DNA of 64,000 nt, from NCBI RefSeq assembly GCF_023283985.1, contig NZ_JAKIKU010000012.1, positions 1 through 64,000 on the forward strand, given 5' to 3'. A program made the position numbers and the translations under genes. The stretch is from Shewanella electrodiphila (GTDB taxonomy: Bacteria; Pseudomonadota; Gammaproteobacteria; Enterobacterales; Shewanellaceae). Of the stretch, positions 44,760 to 55,536 are shown piece by piece (positions within the stretch are counted from its first letter, which is position 1; each line of letters starts with the position of its first letter). The notes beneath the pieces are model-generated. The model made no database searches. It was not told the DNA's origin and was given only the letters and a program-made list of their open reading frames with translations.

Positions 44760-45443
44760 TTATGCGTCGATATCTAATCCTGAGAAGTCGCTGATTTGCG
44801 CAAATTGAGCCGTTTTTTGATTATCAAAACGTACCATTTGGCGAGTATGTAATCCTGCCGCTTCTGCCGCTTTTAATTCTTCAACAACATCAGAAACGAA
44901 TAGCACTTGTTTAGGGCTTAAGCTGATGGTGTTTAAGATATTACAGTAAGCTTGCTTATCTAATTTGTTACCCGTACGCGTATCGAAATGACCACTAAAT
45001 TTAGGGGTTAAATCACCCGCATCACTATGGCTGAAAAGCATTTTTTGTGCTTCAGCAGAGCCAGACGAGAAGCTATAGATTCGCATGTTAGCGGCTTCAA
45101 ATCGTGGGATCGCGTCGATGAAATCGGGGTAGATATGACCGGTGAACTCGCCAGATGCATAACCTTGTTTCCAAATAAGACCTTGAAGGGTTTTAAGTGG
45201 TGTTGCTTTGCGGTCTTCATCAATCCATTGTGCAAGGATTTCTGTTACGCGTTCAACAGAGGCGTCTTGTTCTAGTGCAAGGTCGCGTACGTCACTAATA
45301 CAGTATTCAACCAATGGGTTGTGCTGATTCTTATTCAGAAAGTCGCCCATGGCTTTTTTTGAATAAGGAAATAGTACATCGTGAATAAAATCTAGATCAG
45401 TCGTGGTGCCAGCTGTATCTACGATAATCGCTCTAATACCCAT
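44760..45443 (-). CDS. mtnC: MtnC, enolase-phosphatase E1
   Basis: A 227-residue HAD-superfamily enzyme of methionine salvage that enolises and dephosphorylates 2,3-diketo-5-methylthiopentyl-1-phosphate. The HAD nucleophile is D9 in VDTAGTTTD, motif II is [11 protein letters not shown], and the later lysine and acid lie in [12 protein letters not shown] and [10 protein letters not shown]. The position two after D9 is Ala, where most E1 enzymes have Glu; Shewanella MtnC sequences I recall share this. The ATG at 45443 is preferred to the in-frame TTG at 45461, which has no spaced ribosome binding site. Other salvage genes are not in the window. Confidence 0.87.
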   Translation of the reverse strand: MGIRAIIVDTAGTTTDLDFIHDVLFPYSKKAMGDFLNKNQHNPLVEYCISDVRDLALEQDASVERVTEILAQWIDEDRKATPLKTLQGLIWKQGYASGEFTGHIYPDFIDAIPRFEAANMRIYSFSSGSAEAQKMLFSHSDAGDLTPKFSGHFDTRTGNKLDKQAYCNILNTISLSPKQVLFVSDVVEELKAAEAAGLHTRQMVRFDNQKTAQFAQISDFSGLDIDA

Positions 45444-45648
45444 AGTGTCTACGTACTCCAATCCTTAAATTTGCTTGTTCAAGATCCTAAGCTTTATTGG
45501 GTCTGATGGCTAGTCAAATTGGTGTCTAGAATAGCAGTTATCTTCAAATCAATGATATTCCATGTATTTAGCTGCCAATACGGTGAAGTTTAGGTATTAT
45601 GAATAGACATATAACAGGTGTTTTATTTCAACTTTTGAGGCTGTCACT

Positions 45649-46092
45649 ATGATTTCAAAATGGGCAAAACGATTTTTTCAGATGGCTGAGCTAGTTGGAT
45701 CATGGAGTAAAGATCCATCAACGCAAGTTGGCGCGGTGATCACTAAGCATAACCGTATTGTTTCAGTCGGTTTTAACGGTTATCCCCACGGGATTTCTGA
45801 TAGTGCTGAAACCGATGACCGTGAAATGAAATTACTGAAAACATTGCACGCAGAAGAAAATGCCATTTTGTTCGCCAAGCGTGATTTAGGTGACTGTGAT
45901 ATCTGGGTGACGCATTTTCCTTGTCCTAATTGCGCTGCAAAAATTATTCAAACTGGGATCACTGGTGTTTATTGCCCCGAGCAAAGTGAAGATTTTCTTT
46001 CTCGTTGGGGTGACAAAATTAAAGTCAGCCAAGATATGTTCTTGCAAGCGGGTGTGAAGGTGAACTGGCTTCCAGTGAGTGAACTTGAATAA
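45649..46092 (+). CDS. dCMP deaminase-family protein
   Basis: A 147-residue zinc-dependent deaminase of the dCMP/ComEB type, converting dCMP to dUMP. Zinc and catalytic residues are complete: H67-A-E69 and P-C92-P-N-C95. The N-terminal SKDPSTQVGAVI and GFNGYPHGISDS are family-typical. It is monocistronic. Its activity on dCMP rather than another cytidine compound is inferred from overall similarity. Confidence 0.9.
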   Translation: MISKWAKRFFQMAELVGSWSKDPSTQVGAVITKHNRIVSVGFNGYPHGISDSAETDDREMKLLKTLHAEENAILFAKRDLGDCDIWVTHFPCPNCAAKIIQTGITGVYCPEQSEDFLSRWGDKIKVSQDMFLQAGVKVNWLPVSELE

Positions 46093-46206
46093 ATAGGCTG
46101 TTTTTTCAATCGACAGCTTTAGTCATTAGAATCGCAAATTATGCCGACATAACTAAGTAAAAAAGTTTGTCGGCTTTTTTGTGTTGAAATCAGACTCTGG
46201 TCCGCA

Positions 46207-47433
46207 TTATTGATGAACTAACACGCCATTTTTAACCACATCTTTGCATGGGTTAACGCCGTATGAGTAGGCAAGTTGCGCAGGGGTGGTGATATCCCAC
46301 AAGCAAAAGTCAGCCTGCATGCCTTGGGCTAAAACACCGACCTTTTCTTCTATTCCCAGCGCTTTTGCTGCGTTGGCGGTAATACCTTTGAGTGCTTCTT
46401 CAGGGGTTAATCTAAACAGTGTACAGGCCATATTAAGCATTAATAAGGTTGAGCAAATTGGTGATGAACCTGGGTTAAAGTCACTGGCAACCACAATCGG
46501 CACTTGATGTTTGCGCAGCAACTCTATCGGTGGCATCTGAGTTTCACGTAAGAAGTAATAGGCACCAGGCAGTAATGTGGCACAAGTGCCACTGGCCGCG
46601 AGTGCTTTAACTCCGTCTTCATCAAGGTATTCGATGTGATCGACAGATTTAGCGCCAAGCTTAGCGGCTAACGCAGAGCCGCCCATATTGGATAACTGCT
46701 CAGCATGGAGTTTGATATCCAGTCCAGCTTGTTGAGCTGCGGTAAGTACTTTTTCTGTTTGGGCTAAATTAAAGGCAATATTCTCACAAAATACGTCTGC
46801 AGCATCAGCAAGACCTTGCTCAATAACCTTTGGCAGCATGTTATTGACGACCAAATCCACATAGCCCTCAACATCGTCTTTGTACTCTGGTGGAATTGCA
46901 TGAGCGCCAAGGAAAGTGGTTTTGACATCTACATGATGATTACGGCCAAGCTCGCGAGCCACTTTTAGTAGTTTGACCTCGGTTTCAGTATCTAGGCCAT
47001 AACCTGATTTGATTTCAACGGTCGTAACACCTTCTTTGGCTAGGGCATTTAAGCGTTGACGGCCAAGCTCGAATAACTCTGACTCTTCAGCTTTTCGACA
47101 AGCGTTAACCGTTGATATGATGCCGCCGCCAGCGCGGGCGATATCTTCATAACTTGCTCCTTCAAGGCGCATTTCAAATTCATTGGCGCGACTACCAGCA
47201 AACACTAAGTGGGTGTGAGCATCAATAAGACCAGGGGTTATCCATCCGCCTCTGCCGCGGTATACCGGCATCGAAAACACATCGAAATCAGGCAATTCTT
47301 TTCGAGGCCCAAGCCATGCAATTTTGCCATCTTTAACTGCAATAGCGGCATCGGTAATGGCACCGTAAGCGGCTGAATTGTTTGGATCCATTGTAGCTAA
47401 ATTAACGTCTATCCAAACATGATCCCACGACAT
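46207..47433 (-). CDS. hutI: HutI, imidazolonepropionase
   Basis: A 408-residue metal-dependent amidohydrolase that opens 4-imidazolone-5-propanoate to formiminoglutamate, the third step of histidine breakdown. It has the metal motif [44 protein letters not shown] and the C-terminal [11 protein letters not shown]. The start at 47433 is preferred because GGAG lies 6 nt upstream and the product begins MSWDHVW. An upstream extension in frame to 47505 would place the HutC-type operator inside the gene. It is divergent from hutC-hutU-hutH. Confidence 0.95.
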   Translation of the reverse strand: MSWDHVWIDVNLATMDPNNSAAYGAITDAAIAVKDGKIAWLGPRKELPDFDVFSMPVYRGRGGWITPGLIDAHTHLVFAGSRANEFEMRLEGASYEDIARAGGGIISTVNACRKAEESELFELGRQRLNALAKEGVTTVEIKSGYGLDTETEVKLLKVARELGRNHHVDVKTTFLGAHAIPPEYKDDVEGYVDLVVNNMLPKVIEQGLADAADVFCENIAFNLAQTEKVLTAAQQAGLDIKLHAEQLSNMGGSALAAKLGAKSVDHIEYLDEDGVKALAASGTCATLLPGAYYFLRETQMPPIELLRKHQVPIVVASDFNPGSSPICSTLLMLNMACTLFRLTPEEALKGITANAAKALGIEEKVGVLAQGMQADFCLWDITTPAQLAYSYGVNPCKDVVKNGVLVHQ

Positions 47434-47492
47434 GGCAACTCCAGCATTAGCAATAAATTGAAAGAATAATAGCAAAACAATACTTGTTTTTA

Positions 47493-47506
47493 CTTGTATA
47501 TACAAG
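47493..47506. promoter_or_regulatory. HutC-type operator
   Basis: CTTGTATATACAAG is a perfect 14-bp palindrome matching the known HutC operator core (TGTATRTACA inside CTTGT...ACAAG, from memory of enteric and pseudomonad hut systems). It lies about 60 nt upstream of hutI and between hutI and hutC, so it can control both divergent units. A further ACTTGT half-site lies just to its left. Confidence 0.75.
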
Positions 47507-47650
47507 GTAAGGTTGGTGCTGAGTTTTTAGCCATTAAGTGGCTTTCATCACCCATTATTCCATGATATCGGTGTTGTTTGCAGCAATAAAGCCCTGATGG
47601 CAATAGACCTAATAACCACGACTGACCAGATAACCAGATTGGATAACACG

Positions 47651-48358
47651 ATGGCATTAGCAAAATTTGAGCAAATCAAGCAGCACATTTTAGCCCGTAT
47701 TGAGTCGGGCGAATGGAAAGAAAATGATCGAGTGCCATCAGAAAACCAGTTAACTGAATTAATGGACTGTAGTCGTATGACCGCCCGCAGAGCATTAACT
47801 GAGTTAGTTGCATCTGGTGTGTTAGAAAGAAGCCAAGGTCTAGGTACCTTTGTCGCTGGGCTGAAGTCTCAATCATCGCTGCTGAATATTCGTAATATTG
47901 CCGATGAAATTAAAGAGCGCGGCCATGGCTATAGCGTTAAACAGTTAGCCTTGTCGCAAGTTCGCGCAGAAGGTGCGGTGGCGATCTCGCTGGGCTTAGA
48001 AGAAGGTAGCCCTGTGTTTTATTCTGTGTTGGTTCATTGCGAACAAGAGCAACCCCTGCAGGTAGAAGAGCGTTATGTGAACCCACAAATGATCCCTGAT
48101 TATTTACAGCAAGATTTTAATCAGCTGACGCCCCATGAGTATTTATCTCGAGTTGCGCCTTTAACTGAGGCTCGTCATACCGTTGAAGCCGTGATTGCCA
48201 ATGAGCAAACCCAGCAGCTGCTTGCCATTACTGCAGCTGAACCTTGTTTACAAATTATACGTCGCACCTGGTCTCGTAAAGGTGTGGTGAGTTTTGCCCG
48301 TTTAACCCACCCAGGCAGCAAATTTAGCCTAGGTGGTCATTTAACTTTTAGTCAGTAA
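47651..48358 (+). CDS. hutC: HutC, GntR-family histidine utilisation repressor
   Basis: A 235-residue GntR/HutC regulator. The N-terminal winged helix (about residues 3-70) has KFEQIKQHILARIESGEW, PSENQLTELMDCSRMTARRAL and ERSQGLGTFVAG. The C-terminal UTRA ligand domain (about 90-230) senses urocanate in characterised orthologues. An in-frame ATG at 47597 would add 18 residues; neither start has a good ribosome binding site, and the shorter form matches the family N-terminus. It lies upstream of hutU and hutH. Confidence 0.92.
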   Translation: MALAKFEQIKQHILARIESGEWKENDRVPSENQLTELMDCSRMTARRALTELVASGVLERSQGLGTFVAGLKSQSSLLNIRNIADEIKERGHGYSVKQLALSQVRAEGAVAISLGLEEGSPVFYSVLVHCEQEQPLQVEERYVNPQMIPDYLQQDFNQLTPHEYLSRVAPLTEARHTVEAVIANEQTQQLLAITAAEPCLQIIRRTWSRKGVVSFARLTHPGSKFSLGGHLTFSQ

Positions 48359-48426
48359 ATTAATAATAAAGCCAAATCGTTAGCGCAGTCAGTGCGAAAC
48401 GATTGAAGATAATTGAAGGAAGTACA

Positions 48427-50100
48427 ATGAATAACAGACACGACCCTAGTCGCAATATTATTGCGCCTCATGGCACTACGCTCGCATGTAAAAGCTGGCT
48501 AACAGAAGCTGCCATGCGCATGTTAATGAATAACCTTCATCCTGATGTCGCCGAGCGCCCTGAAGACTTAGTCGTATACGGTGGTATCGGCCGCGCAGCT
48601 CGTGATTGGCAGTGTTATGACAAGATCATTGAAGTGCTTCAACGTCTTGAAGACGATGAAACCTTATTAGTGCAGTCAGGTAAACCAGTTGGCGTGTTTA
48701 AAACCCATAGCAATGCCCCGCGCGTGATTATCGCAAACTCAAACCTAGTGCCGCATTGGGCTAACTGGGAACATTTTAATGAGCTCGATAAAAAAGGCCT
48801 GGCCATGTATGGCCAAATGACCGCAGGTTCATGGATTTATATTGGTACCCAAGGCATTGTTCAGGGGACTTACGAAACTTTCGTTGCCATGGCAAAACAA
48901 CATTTTAATGGCAGTGCTGCAGGTAAATGGATTTTAACAGGCGGCCTTGGTGGTATGGGTGGTGCGCAGCCTCTTGCTGGCACTATGGCAGGTTACTCAG
49001 TACTGGCATGTGAAGTCGACGAAACCCGCATCGATTTTCGCTTACGTACTCGTTATGTCGACAAAAAAGCCACTTCACTGGATGAAGCATTAGCCATGAT
49101 TGAGCAAGCGAATGCATCAGGTACTCCTGTCTCTGTAGGATTACTGGGTAATGCAGCGGATATTTTTGCTGAGTTAGTTGAGCGTGGTGTTACGCCTGAT
49201 GTAGTAACCGATCAAACTTCGGCACATGATCCGTTAAACGGCTATTTACCTCAAGGTTGGACGTTAGCCCAAGCTGCTGAAATGCGTCTAAAAGATGAAG
49301 CTGCAGTGGTTAAAGCGGCGAAACAATCAATGGCGGTACAAGTCAAAGCCATGTTAGCGCTGCAAGCTGCAGGCGCGGCTACAACCGATTACGGTAATAA
49401 CATTCGTCAGATGGCACTTGAAGAAGGCGTAGAAAACGCGTTTGATTTCCCTGGCTTTGTTCCTGCTTACGTGCGTCCATTATTCTGTGAAGGAATTGGT
49501 CCTTTCCGCTGGGTAGCATTATCGGGTGACCCAGAAGATATTTATAAAACCGATGCCAAGGTAAAAGAGCTTATTCCTGATAACCCGCATTTACATAATT
49601 GGCTTGATATGGCCCGCGAACGCATTGAGTTCCAAGGCTTACCTGCTCGTATTTGTTGGGTCGGACTGAAAGACCGTGCTCGCTTAGCGTTAGCGTTTAA
49701 CGAAATGGTCAAGAATGGCGAACTGTCGGCGCCGATCGTGATTGGTCGTGACCATTTAGATTCTGGCTCTGTTGCTAGTCCAAACCGTGAAACTGAATCT
49801 ATGCTTGATGGTTCAGATGCAGTGTCTGATTGGCCATTAATGAATGCGTTATTAAATACGGCAAGTGGCGCGACATGGGTATCGCTTCACCATGGTGGTG
49901 GGGTTGGTATGGGCTTTAGTCAGCATTCTGGTGTGGTGATTGTGGCTGATGGTAGCGATGATGCAGCAGAGCGTTTAGGTCGTGTTTTATGGAATGATCC
50001 TGCCACTGGTGTCATGCGCCATGCTGATGCTGGATACGATATTGCGATTGACTGCGCTGAAGAGCAAGGTCTTGATTTACCGATGCAAGGAGTCAAGTAA
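48427..50100 (+). CDS. hutU: HutU, urocanate hydratase
   Basis: A 557-residue cytosolic enzyme hydrating urocanate to imidazolonepropionate with tightly bound NAD. Signatures include [35 protein letters not shown] (NAD fold), [30 protein letters not shown] and [15 protein letters not shown]. The start at 48427 has GAAGGAAG just upstream and gives the normal family length; 48403 is an in-frame alternative without such a site. The stop overlaps the hutH start by 1 nt. Confidence 0.97.
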   Translation: MNNRHDPSRNIIAPHGTTLACKSWLTEAAMRMLMNNLHPDVAERPEDLVVYGGIGRAARDWQCYDKIIEVLQRLEDDETLLVQSGKPVGVFKTHSNAPRVIIANSNLVPHWANWEHFNELDKKGLAMYGQMTAGSWIYIGTQGIVQGTYETFVAMAKQHFNGSAAGKWILTGGLGGMGGAQPLAGTMAGYSVLACEVDETRIDFRLRTRYVDKKATSLDEALAMIEQANASGTPVSVGLLGNAADIFAELVERGVTPDVVTDQTSAHDPLNGYLPQGWTLAQAAEMRLKDEAAVVKAAKQSMAVQVKAMLALQAAGAATTDYGNNIRQMALEEGVENAFDFPGFVPAYVRPLFCEGIGPFRWVALSGDPEDIYKTDAKVKELIPDNPHLHNWLDMARERIEFQGLPARICWVGLKDRARLALAFNEMVKNGELSAPIVIGRDHLDSGSVASPNRETESMLDGSDAVSDWPLMNALLNTASGATWVSLHHGGGVGMGFSQHSGVVIVADGSDDAAERLGRVLWNDPATGVMRHADAGYDIAIDCAEEQGLDLPMQGVK

Positions 50101-51644
50101 TGACTGCAACACAACATAGATTATTGCTGAGTCCTGGCACGCTATCATTAGCCCAGCTGCGTAAAATTAGCCGCAGTGCTGTCCATGTAACACTCGCTGA
50201 AGAAGCGAAAGCTGATATTAATACGAGTGCAGGTTTAGTGCAGCAAGTACTTGATGAAGGCCGCACAGTGTATGGTATTAATACCGGTTTCGGCTTATTG
50301 GCGAACACCAAAATTGCGCCTGAAGATTTACAGCTGCTGCAGCGCTCAATTGTGTTGTCCCATGCTGCAGGTATTGGTCAATACATGCAAGATGCAACCG
50401 TACGTTTAATGATGGTGTTAAAAATTAACTCGTTAAGCCGTGGTTTTTCAGGTATTCGCTTAGAGGTGATTAACTTCCTTATTCAATTGGTAAATGCAGG
50501 AGTTTATCCGTGTATTCCTGAAAAGGGTTCAGTGGGTGCATCTGGTGATTTAGCGCCACTGTCACACATGTGTTTGCCGTTATTGGGCGAAGGTGAAATG
50601 AGCTATCAAGGGCAAATTATCACTGCAGCAGAAGGACTGGAAATTGCAGGTCTTGAGCCGATTGAATTAGCGGCCAAAGAAGGCTTAGCATTATTGAATG
50701 GCACGCAAGCGTCAACAGCTTTAGCCCTTGAAGGTTTATTTCATGCAGAAGACTTATTTGCGGCGAGTTCGGTCATCGGTGCAATGAGTGTTGAAGCGGC
50801 AATGGGCAGTCGTAGTCCGTTTGATGCACGTATTCATGCGGCACGAGGTCAAAAAGGTCAGATTGATTCTGCCGCGATTTTCCGTAACTTATTGGGTGAT
50901 GAATCTGAAGTCAGTGTCAGTCACGTGGATTGTGAAAAGGTACAAGATCCTTATTCATTGCGTTGTCAGCCACAGGTATTAGGTGCGTGTTTAACTCAAA
51001 TTCGCCATGCTGCTGAAGTATTAGGTGTCGAATCAAATGGCGTGACGGATAACCCATTAGTTTTCCAAGACACTGGTGATATTATTTCAGGTGGTAATTT
51101 CCATGCTGAGCCAGTGGCAATGGCGGCGGATAATTTAGCGATTGCGATTGCTGAATTAGGCTCAATTGCTGAACGCCGCATTGCGCTATTAATCGATTCT
51201 AGTTTATCTAAACTGCCACCCTTTTTAGTGGAAAATGGCGGGGTTAACTCAGGATTTATGATTGCGCAAGTGACGGCGGCTGCATTGGCATCTGAAAACA
51301 AAACTTATGCTCACCCAGCTTCAGTAGACAGTTTACCGACTTCAGCAAACCAAGAAGACCATGTTTCGATGGCCACGTTTGCAGCGCGCCGTTTACGCGA
51401 TATGTCGGAAAATACCCGAGGTGTGTTAGCGGTTGAGCTACTTGCTGCTGCACAGGGGCTGGATTTCCGTAAGCCATTAGCGCCAAGTGATGCAGTTGCT
51501 AGTGCTAAAGCTGAGTTACGTGAAGTGGTGGCTTATTATGATAAAGATCGCTTCTTTGCACCTGACATTGAGAACGCGACAGACTTGCTTTATACCGCGA
51601 GCTTTAATCGCTATTTACCTGCTGGAATGTTAGCGAGCTTTTAA
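50100..51644 (+). CDS. hutH: HutH, histidine ammonia-lyase
   Basis: A 514-residue cytosolic enzyme that deaminates histidine to urocanate. The electrophilic MIO cofactor forms from A147-S148-G149 in [22 protein letters not shown] near residue 58, LLNGTQ and TDNPLVF are also family-typical. It starts within the hutU stop (TAATG), so it is translationally coupled, and it ends the unit at a strong terminator. Confidence 0.97.
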   Translation: MTATQHRLLLSPGTLSLAQLRKISRSAVHVTLAEEAKADINTSAGLVQQVLDEGRTVYGINTGFGLLANTKIAPEDLQLLQRSIVLSHAAGIGQYMQDATVRLMMVLKINSLSRGFSGIRLEVINFLIQLVNAGVYPCIPEKGSVGASGDLAPLSHMCLPLLGEGEMSYQGQIITAAEGLEIAGLEPIELAAKEGLALLNGTQASTALALEGLFHAEDLFAASSVIGAMSVEAAMGSRSPFDARIHAARGQKGQIDSAAIFRNLLGDESEVSVSHVDCEKVQDPYSLRCQPQVLGACLTQIRHAAEVLGVESNGVTDNPLVFQDTGDIISGGNFHAEPVAMAADNLAIAIAELGSIAERRIALLIDSSLSKLPPFLVENGGVNSGFMIAQVTAAALASENKTYAHPASVDSLPTSANQEDHVSMATFAARRLRDMSENTRGVLAVELLAAAQGLDFRKPLAPSDAVASAKAELREVVAYYDKDRFFAPDIENATDLLYTASFNRYLPAGMLASF

Positions 51645-51681
51645 TTTTTCGCTTATCGTTTAAAGCGAAGAATCAAGCATT

Positions 51682-51707
51682 AAAAAAGGACCTTAGGGTC
51701 CTTTTTT
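51682..51707. terminator. Terminator after hutH
   Basis: The stem AAAAAAGGACC (51682-51692) pairs with GGTCCTTTTTT (51697-51707) around a 4-nt loop. The A/T tracts also allow use by the convergent outer-membrane protein gene. Confidence 0.9.
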
Positions 51708-51747
51708 ATGTTTAATATTGCTTGCAGATCATCAAGTCTCAATCTGC

Positions 51748-52290
51748 TTACATGGTTACACCAATAGAGAAAATGGCAGCATCAGCACTCGTATCGTAAC
51801 CAGCACCAATAACAAAGCCTTTGGTGACGTTATATCTCACGCCAAACTCAGCGCCCCATTCTTTGTTGCGGCTGCGTTCCCACACAGGCTCACCGCCGAC
51901 AATGAAAGGCACAATATTATCAGTGGTGTTTTCTTCATAAATGTAGGCTGTTGCGCCACCATAGACACTTAAGTCTTGGGTTAGGCTGTAACTTAGACCA
52001 AAGCGCCACATGTATTCTTTAGCATAACCTTCGCCAGGCTCAGGCACATCAAGATCGTATTTATCGCCCCAAGCATAACCAATGTAATAGCCCCAATCGG
52101 CATAATCTGGGTCGAAATGTTTTGCAGCAATCGTGACACCAAACATATCACCACGGCTATCAACATAATCTACCAGCAAGGCTACTGACGGAGTGTATTG
52201 TTGACCTTCTTCTGTCGTGTTTGCTTGAGCTTGTTGGCTAAAAGCAACTAAGCTAATAGAGAATGTAATGGCAAGCCAGATTTTTTTCAT
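51748..52290 (-). CDS. Putative outer-membrane beta-barrel protein
   Basis: A 180-residue exported protein with a signal peptide (MKKIWLAITFSISLVAFSQQAQA). The mature part of about 157 residues alternates hydrophobic and polar residues in strand-like runs (DMFGVTIAAKHFDP, WGYYIGYAWGDKYD, DLSVYGGATAYIYE, GFVIGAGYDTSA). It ends in an aromatic-poor terminal strand, FSIGVTM. It looks like a small eight-stranded barrel. The start at 52290 has GAGGT upstream; the longer in-frame start at 52347 is unlikely. No named family recognised with confidence. Confidence 0.72.
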   Translation of the reverse strand: MKKIWLAITFSISLVAFSQQAQANTTEEGQQYTPSVALLVDYVDSRGDMFGVTIAAKHFDPDYADWGYYIGYAWGDKYDLDVPEPGEGYAKEYMWRFGLSYSLTQDLSVYGGATAYIYEENTTDNIVPFIVGGEPVWERSRNKEWGAEFGVRYNVTKGFVIGAGYDTSADAAIFSIGVTM

Positions 52291-52521
52291 GAATACCTCT
52301 ACCTGATTGGATGGCGCTATTGTTAGGGTTTGCCAATCTGAGGTCAATATTTGCCCGTATTTTTGCGGCCGATATCGTTGAATAGGCCATTAGTGTTAAC
52401 AATTTGTTTTATGTCAGTGGAAAGCTTACTGATGTTTTGTCATATATTTGATTGCCATCGTTTCAAAGCAGAAATATGGTATGTTAGCCAATGATTTTTT
52501 GGTCATTAAGGAATGAAAGTA

Positions 52522-53790
52522 GTGGATAACGAGTTACGCGCAGATATTGCCCAGTGGTTACTGGAAGCAGGGGTGAATAGTCAGCCTTCCGATAGCGTGG
52601 CGACATCAATTCTATTGTTTGTCAGCTTTTTAGTCGCAACGATTGCTTACTACATTACTAAAAAAGTCTTTGTTAAGGCGGTTAATGCTGTTATTCGCAA
52701 ATCTGCAGTGACCTGGGATGACATCTTCATGCGCTATGGCGTGCTTGAAAAGTTAGCCTTGTTAGTACCTGCATTTATCCTCGACCTATTCGTACCTATC
52801 GTGTTGACTCATCAGGATTTATTAGGCGTCATACTTGATCGCGGTTTAAGCGTACTGGTGGTAATTTTTATTATTCGTGCGATTTATGCAGGTCTTGATG
52901 CCTTAAATGAAATTGCCGATGTAAAGCTTATTAGCCGTCGCTTGCCTGTAAAAAGTTTTGTGCAGCTGTTTAAACTGTTCTTATTTTTCATTGGCGTCAT
53001 TATTTCAGTTTCAGTGCTTGCTGATCAGTCACCCGTCTATTTCTTAAGTGGTTTAGGTGTGGCGACGGGTTTAGTCATGTTGGTGTTTAGAGATACGATT
53101 CTAGGCTTTGTTGCGGGTATTCAGCTTGCGGCCAACCGCATGGTGAGTAAAGGCGATTGGATCCAAATGGATAAATACGGCGCAGATGGCGCAGTAGATG
53201 AGGTGTCGCTGAATACAGTAAAAGTACGTAATTGGGATAATACCATTACGATGATCCCAGCTTATGCGTTGGTATCAGATGCATTTAAAAACTGGCGTGG
53301 CATGTCTGAAAAAGGTGGCCGTCGTATCAAGCGCGCAATTAATCTTGATGTGAATAGTATTCATTTTTTATCTGAACAAGAAATAGAACGATTATCAAAA
53401 GTGAATTATCTCAAAGATTACTTTCCTAAAGTCGTATCAGAAATCAATCACTCAAATGAACAGGTTAATGATTTTGATATGCCAGTTAATGGTCGTCGCT
53501 TAACGAATGTAGGCACCTTTAGAGCTTACTTAGATGCGTATCTTCGCCATAATAATAAGCTTCATAAAGACATGACCTTAATGGTGCGCCAACTTGCACC
53601 AACCACTGAAGGTTTACCTATTGAATTGTATGTCTTCACTAACGATACACGTTGGGCATTTTATGAAGGGATCCAAGCTGATATCTTTGACCATATCTTT
53701 GCCATCCTGCCTGAGTTTGGTTTAAAAGCATTTCAAAACCCAACGGGTAACGATATTCGCAGTATTAAACCTGACACTAAAGTGCATTAG
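52522..53790 (+). CDS. MscS-family mechanosensitive channel (YbdG type)
   Basis: A 422-residue inner-membrane channel closely matching E. coli YbdG in order and motifs. Four or five membrane segments occupy about 20-190, with the pore-lining region GLGVATGLVMLVFRDTILGF. The MscS beta domain has GDWIQMDKYGADGAVDEVSL, TVKVRNWDNTITMIP and FKNWRGMSEKGGRRIKR. The end is NPTGNDIRSI. The GTG at 52522 is preferred because AAGGA lies 9 nt upstream, while the ATG at 52513 directly abuts that site. It relieves osmotic downshock. Confidence 0.9.
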   Translation: MDNELRADIAQWLLEAGVNSQPSDSVATSILLFVSFLVATIAYYITKKVFVKAVNAVIRKSAVTWDDIFMRYGVLEKLALLVPAFILDLFVPIVLTHQDLLGVILDRGLSVLVVIFIIRAIYAGLDALNEIADVKLISRRLPVKSFVQLFKLFLFFIGVIISVSVLADQSPVYFLSGLGVATGLVMLVFRDTILGFVAGIQLAANRMVSKGDWIQMDKYGADGAVDEVSLNTVKVRNWDNTITMIPAYALVSDAFKNWRGMSEKGGRRIKRAINLDVNSIHFLSEQEIERLSKVNYLKDYFPKVVSEINHSNEQVNDFDMPVNGRRLTNVGTFRAYLDAYLRHNNKLHKDMTLMVRQLAPTTEGLPIELYVFTNDTRWAFYEGIQADIFDHIFAILPEFGLKAFQNPTGNDIRSIKPDTKVH

Positions 53791-53829
53791 CACTTTAGTT
53801 ATTAGCTTTTTGATTAAAGTGACAGAAAC

Positions 53830-53863
53830 AAAAGCCGAACTAACCTTGTCTAGTTCGGCTTTT
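53830..53863. terminator. Terminator between the YbdG-type gene and the acyltransferase gene
   Basis: A perfect 13-bp stem, AAAAGCCGAACTA (53830-53842) with its complement at 53851-53863, has an 8-nt loop. The right arm covers the stop codon end of the minus-strand acyltransferase gene. Confidence 0.8.
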
Positions 53864-54422
53864 GTGTTTTTGAAGGCTGATAATCAGGGATCACCTTAGG
53901 GTGATGTCCCGTTATACCGCGAAAAAAATCCAGTATCTGATTCATGTCCGCTGACATATCATCACTGGTATCCATCGGCTTATTGAGCACTATCGATTTA
54001 CGTGAAAAGTCCAGTCCCACAGTAATAATGGGCACCTTCGCTTTTACCGCAATATGGTAAAATCCTGTTTTCCAACGGGTAACCGCACTGCGTGTTCCTT
54101 CAGGGGCTAATGCTAGTTTGTATTGATTATCGGCTTCAAAATGCTGCACTGCTGCATCGACCATGTTGTTATTCTTACGGCGATCAACAGGGCTGCCACC
54201 GAGCCATTTGAAGAACCAGCCCCAAGGTGGAATAAACAATTGGTGTTTACCTAAGAAGTGGATGTTTATCCCCAGCGCAGATCGCGCAATGATTCCGATA
54301 ATAAAATCCCAATTACTGGTATGCGGGCCAACGACCATAATGAACTGGCCATCATGAGGCGCGCTCCCCTCAAACTGCCAACCACATATTGTGAGTAGCG
54401 ATAAACTAATTTTGCGAAACAT
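53850..54422 (-). CDS. Lysophospholipid acyltransferase family protein
   Basis: A 190-residue PlsC-like acyltransferase. The catalytic HX4D is H34-TSNW-D39 in VVGPHTSNWDF, and the acceptor-site motif is LAPEGTRSAVTRWKTGFYHIA. It is shorter than classical PlsC and resembles the compact 1-acylglycerol-3-phosphate acyltransferase group seen in marine bacteria. A membrane-surface role in phospholipid synthesis or remodelling is likely; the substrate is not defined. It is monocistronic. Confidence 0.85.
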   Translation of the reverse strand: MFRKISLSLLTICGWQFEGSAPHDGQFIMVVGPHTSNWDFIIGIIARSALGINIHFLGKHQLFIPPWGWFFKWLGGSPVDRRKNNNMVDAAVQHFEADNQYKLALAPEGTRSAVTRWKTGFYHIAVKAKVPIITVGLDFSRKSIVLNKPMDTSDDMSADMNQILDFFRGITGHHPKVIPDYQPSKTQKPN

Positions 54423-54701
54423 GGACTATTTTCCAGTTTATTTGTATCTGATACGCTAGAATCTAACGATAAGATAATGAAATATTTTACGAATATTATT
54501 TGGGTTATGATTTGTTTACCAAACAATACCGGCCTGATTACAGTGTCGATTGAGTCGGTAAAATGCCAGATTACAAACCCATTTTAAGCGTCAATGCTGT
54601 GATAGTTAACTAACCTATCGTATTCATTGTCGTAATACAAAAGGACTAATTCTTTTTTTCTTCTGGAGAAATCAAGCATATCCAATCAGCGAGGAGAGTG
54701 T

Positions 54702-55511
54702 GTGAAGCACCTTACAATAATCAGTAGCAGCGTTTTTTGTGTGCTGTTTTCAATGGTGAGTATCGCGACTGAAAAAGTCTCGATGGACACCTTACCGGCT
54801 GCAGAAAATAACACGGCAGTTCAAACAGTAGCAGAAGCTGACACGGTTACTGAAACACCGACTGAGCAAGCTCTCAAATCAGTTCCATTAAAGCCAACAA
54901 CCACTGAAAAAGTGCAAGTGGGCTCAATTAAAGCTGTAGATATTGCTGAAACAAAAACTGCTGTAGAAGACGCTGTTACAGACATCAGTGAAGTGATACC
55001 TGATGAACCGGCTAATGTGGCTGATAATGATGACAAGCCAAAGCAGCCTGAAGCTTTTACACCAGTAACCCCCGTTGCTGCTGTTGATATAAACCCAGAA
55101 GATGCTGCACCTATTTCTTTAGATGAAGTGAATTCAGACAGTGCAATTCCAACGGATCGCATTCGCTCTGTTATTTCTAACCAAGAAAAAGCCTGGAATA
55201 GCGGTGATATTGACGCTTACATGCAAGGTTACTGGAAAAGCGACAAGCTGCGTTTTGTGTCTAATGGTAAGTACAACTATGGCTGGGATTCAATATTAGC
55301 CAGTTACAAGCGTAGCTATCCAACCTCTGCCAGAATGGGCAAGCTCAACTTTAAAGTGCGAGAAATTAAAATGCTCAGTAACTATGCGGCACTCGTCGTT
55401 GGGCGCTGGACATTAGAACGCGCTAAGGACAAACCAAGTGGTGTGTTTACCTTATTGATTGAACGTATTGATGATAAGTGGGTTATTACCCATGATCATT
55501 CATCAGACTAG
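54702..55511 (+). CDS. Exported protein with C-terminal DUF4440 (NTF2-like) domain
   Basis: A 269-residue protein starting with GTG, with GAGGAGAG a few bases upstream. A signal peptide covers about residues 1-23. A long low-complexity linker (about 25-145), rich in Thr, Glu, Val, Ala and Pro, follows. The C-terminal NTF2-like DUF4440 domain (about 150-269) has NQEKAWNSGDIDAYMQGYW, FVSNGKYNYGWDSILASYK and KWVITHDHSS. The domain is usually a small-molecule binding or enzyme fold; its role here is unknown. Confidence 0.8.
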   Translation: MKHLTIISSSVFCVLFSMVSIATEKVSMDTLPAAENNTAVQTVAEADTVTETPTEQALKSVPLKPTTTEKVQVGSIKAVDIAETKTAVEDAVTDISEVIPDEPANVADNDDKPKQPEAFTPVTPVAAVDINPEDAAPISLDEVNSDSAIPTDRIRSVISNQEKAWNSGDIDAYMQGYWKSDKLRFVSNGKYNYGWDSILASYKRSYPTSARMGKLNFKVREIKMLSNYAALVVGRWTLERAKDKPSGVFTLLIERIDDKWVITHDHSSD

Positions 55512-55536
55512 CGGCTTATTTTATAAAATGGGCAAG

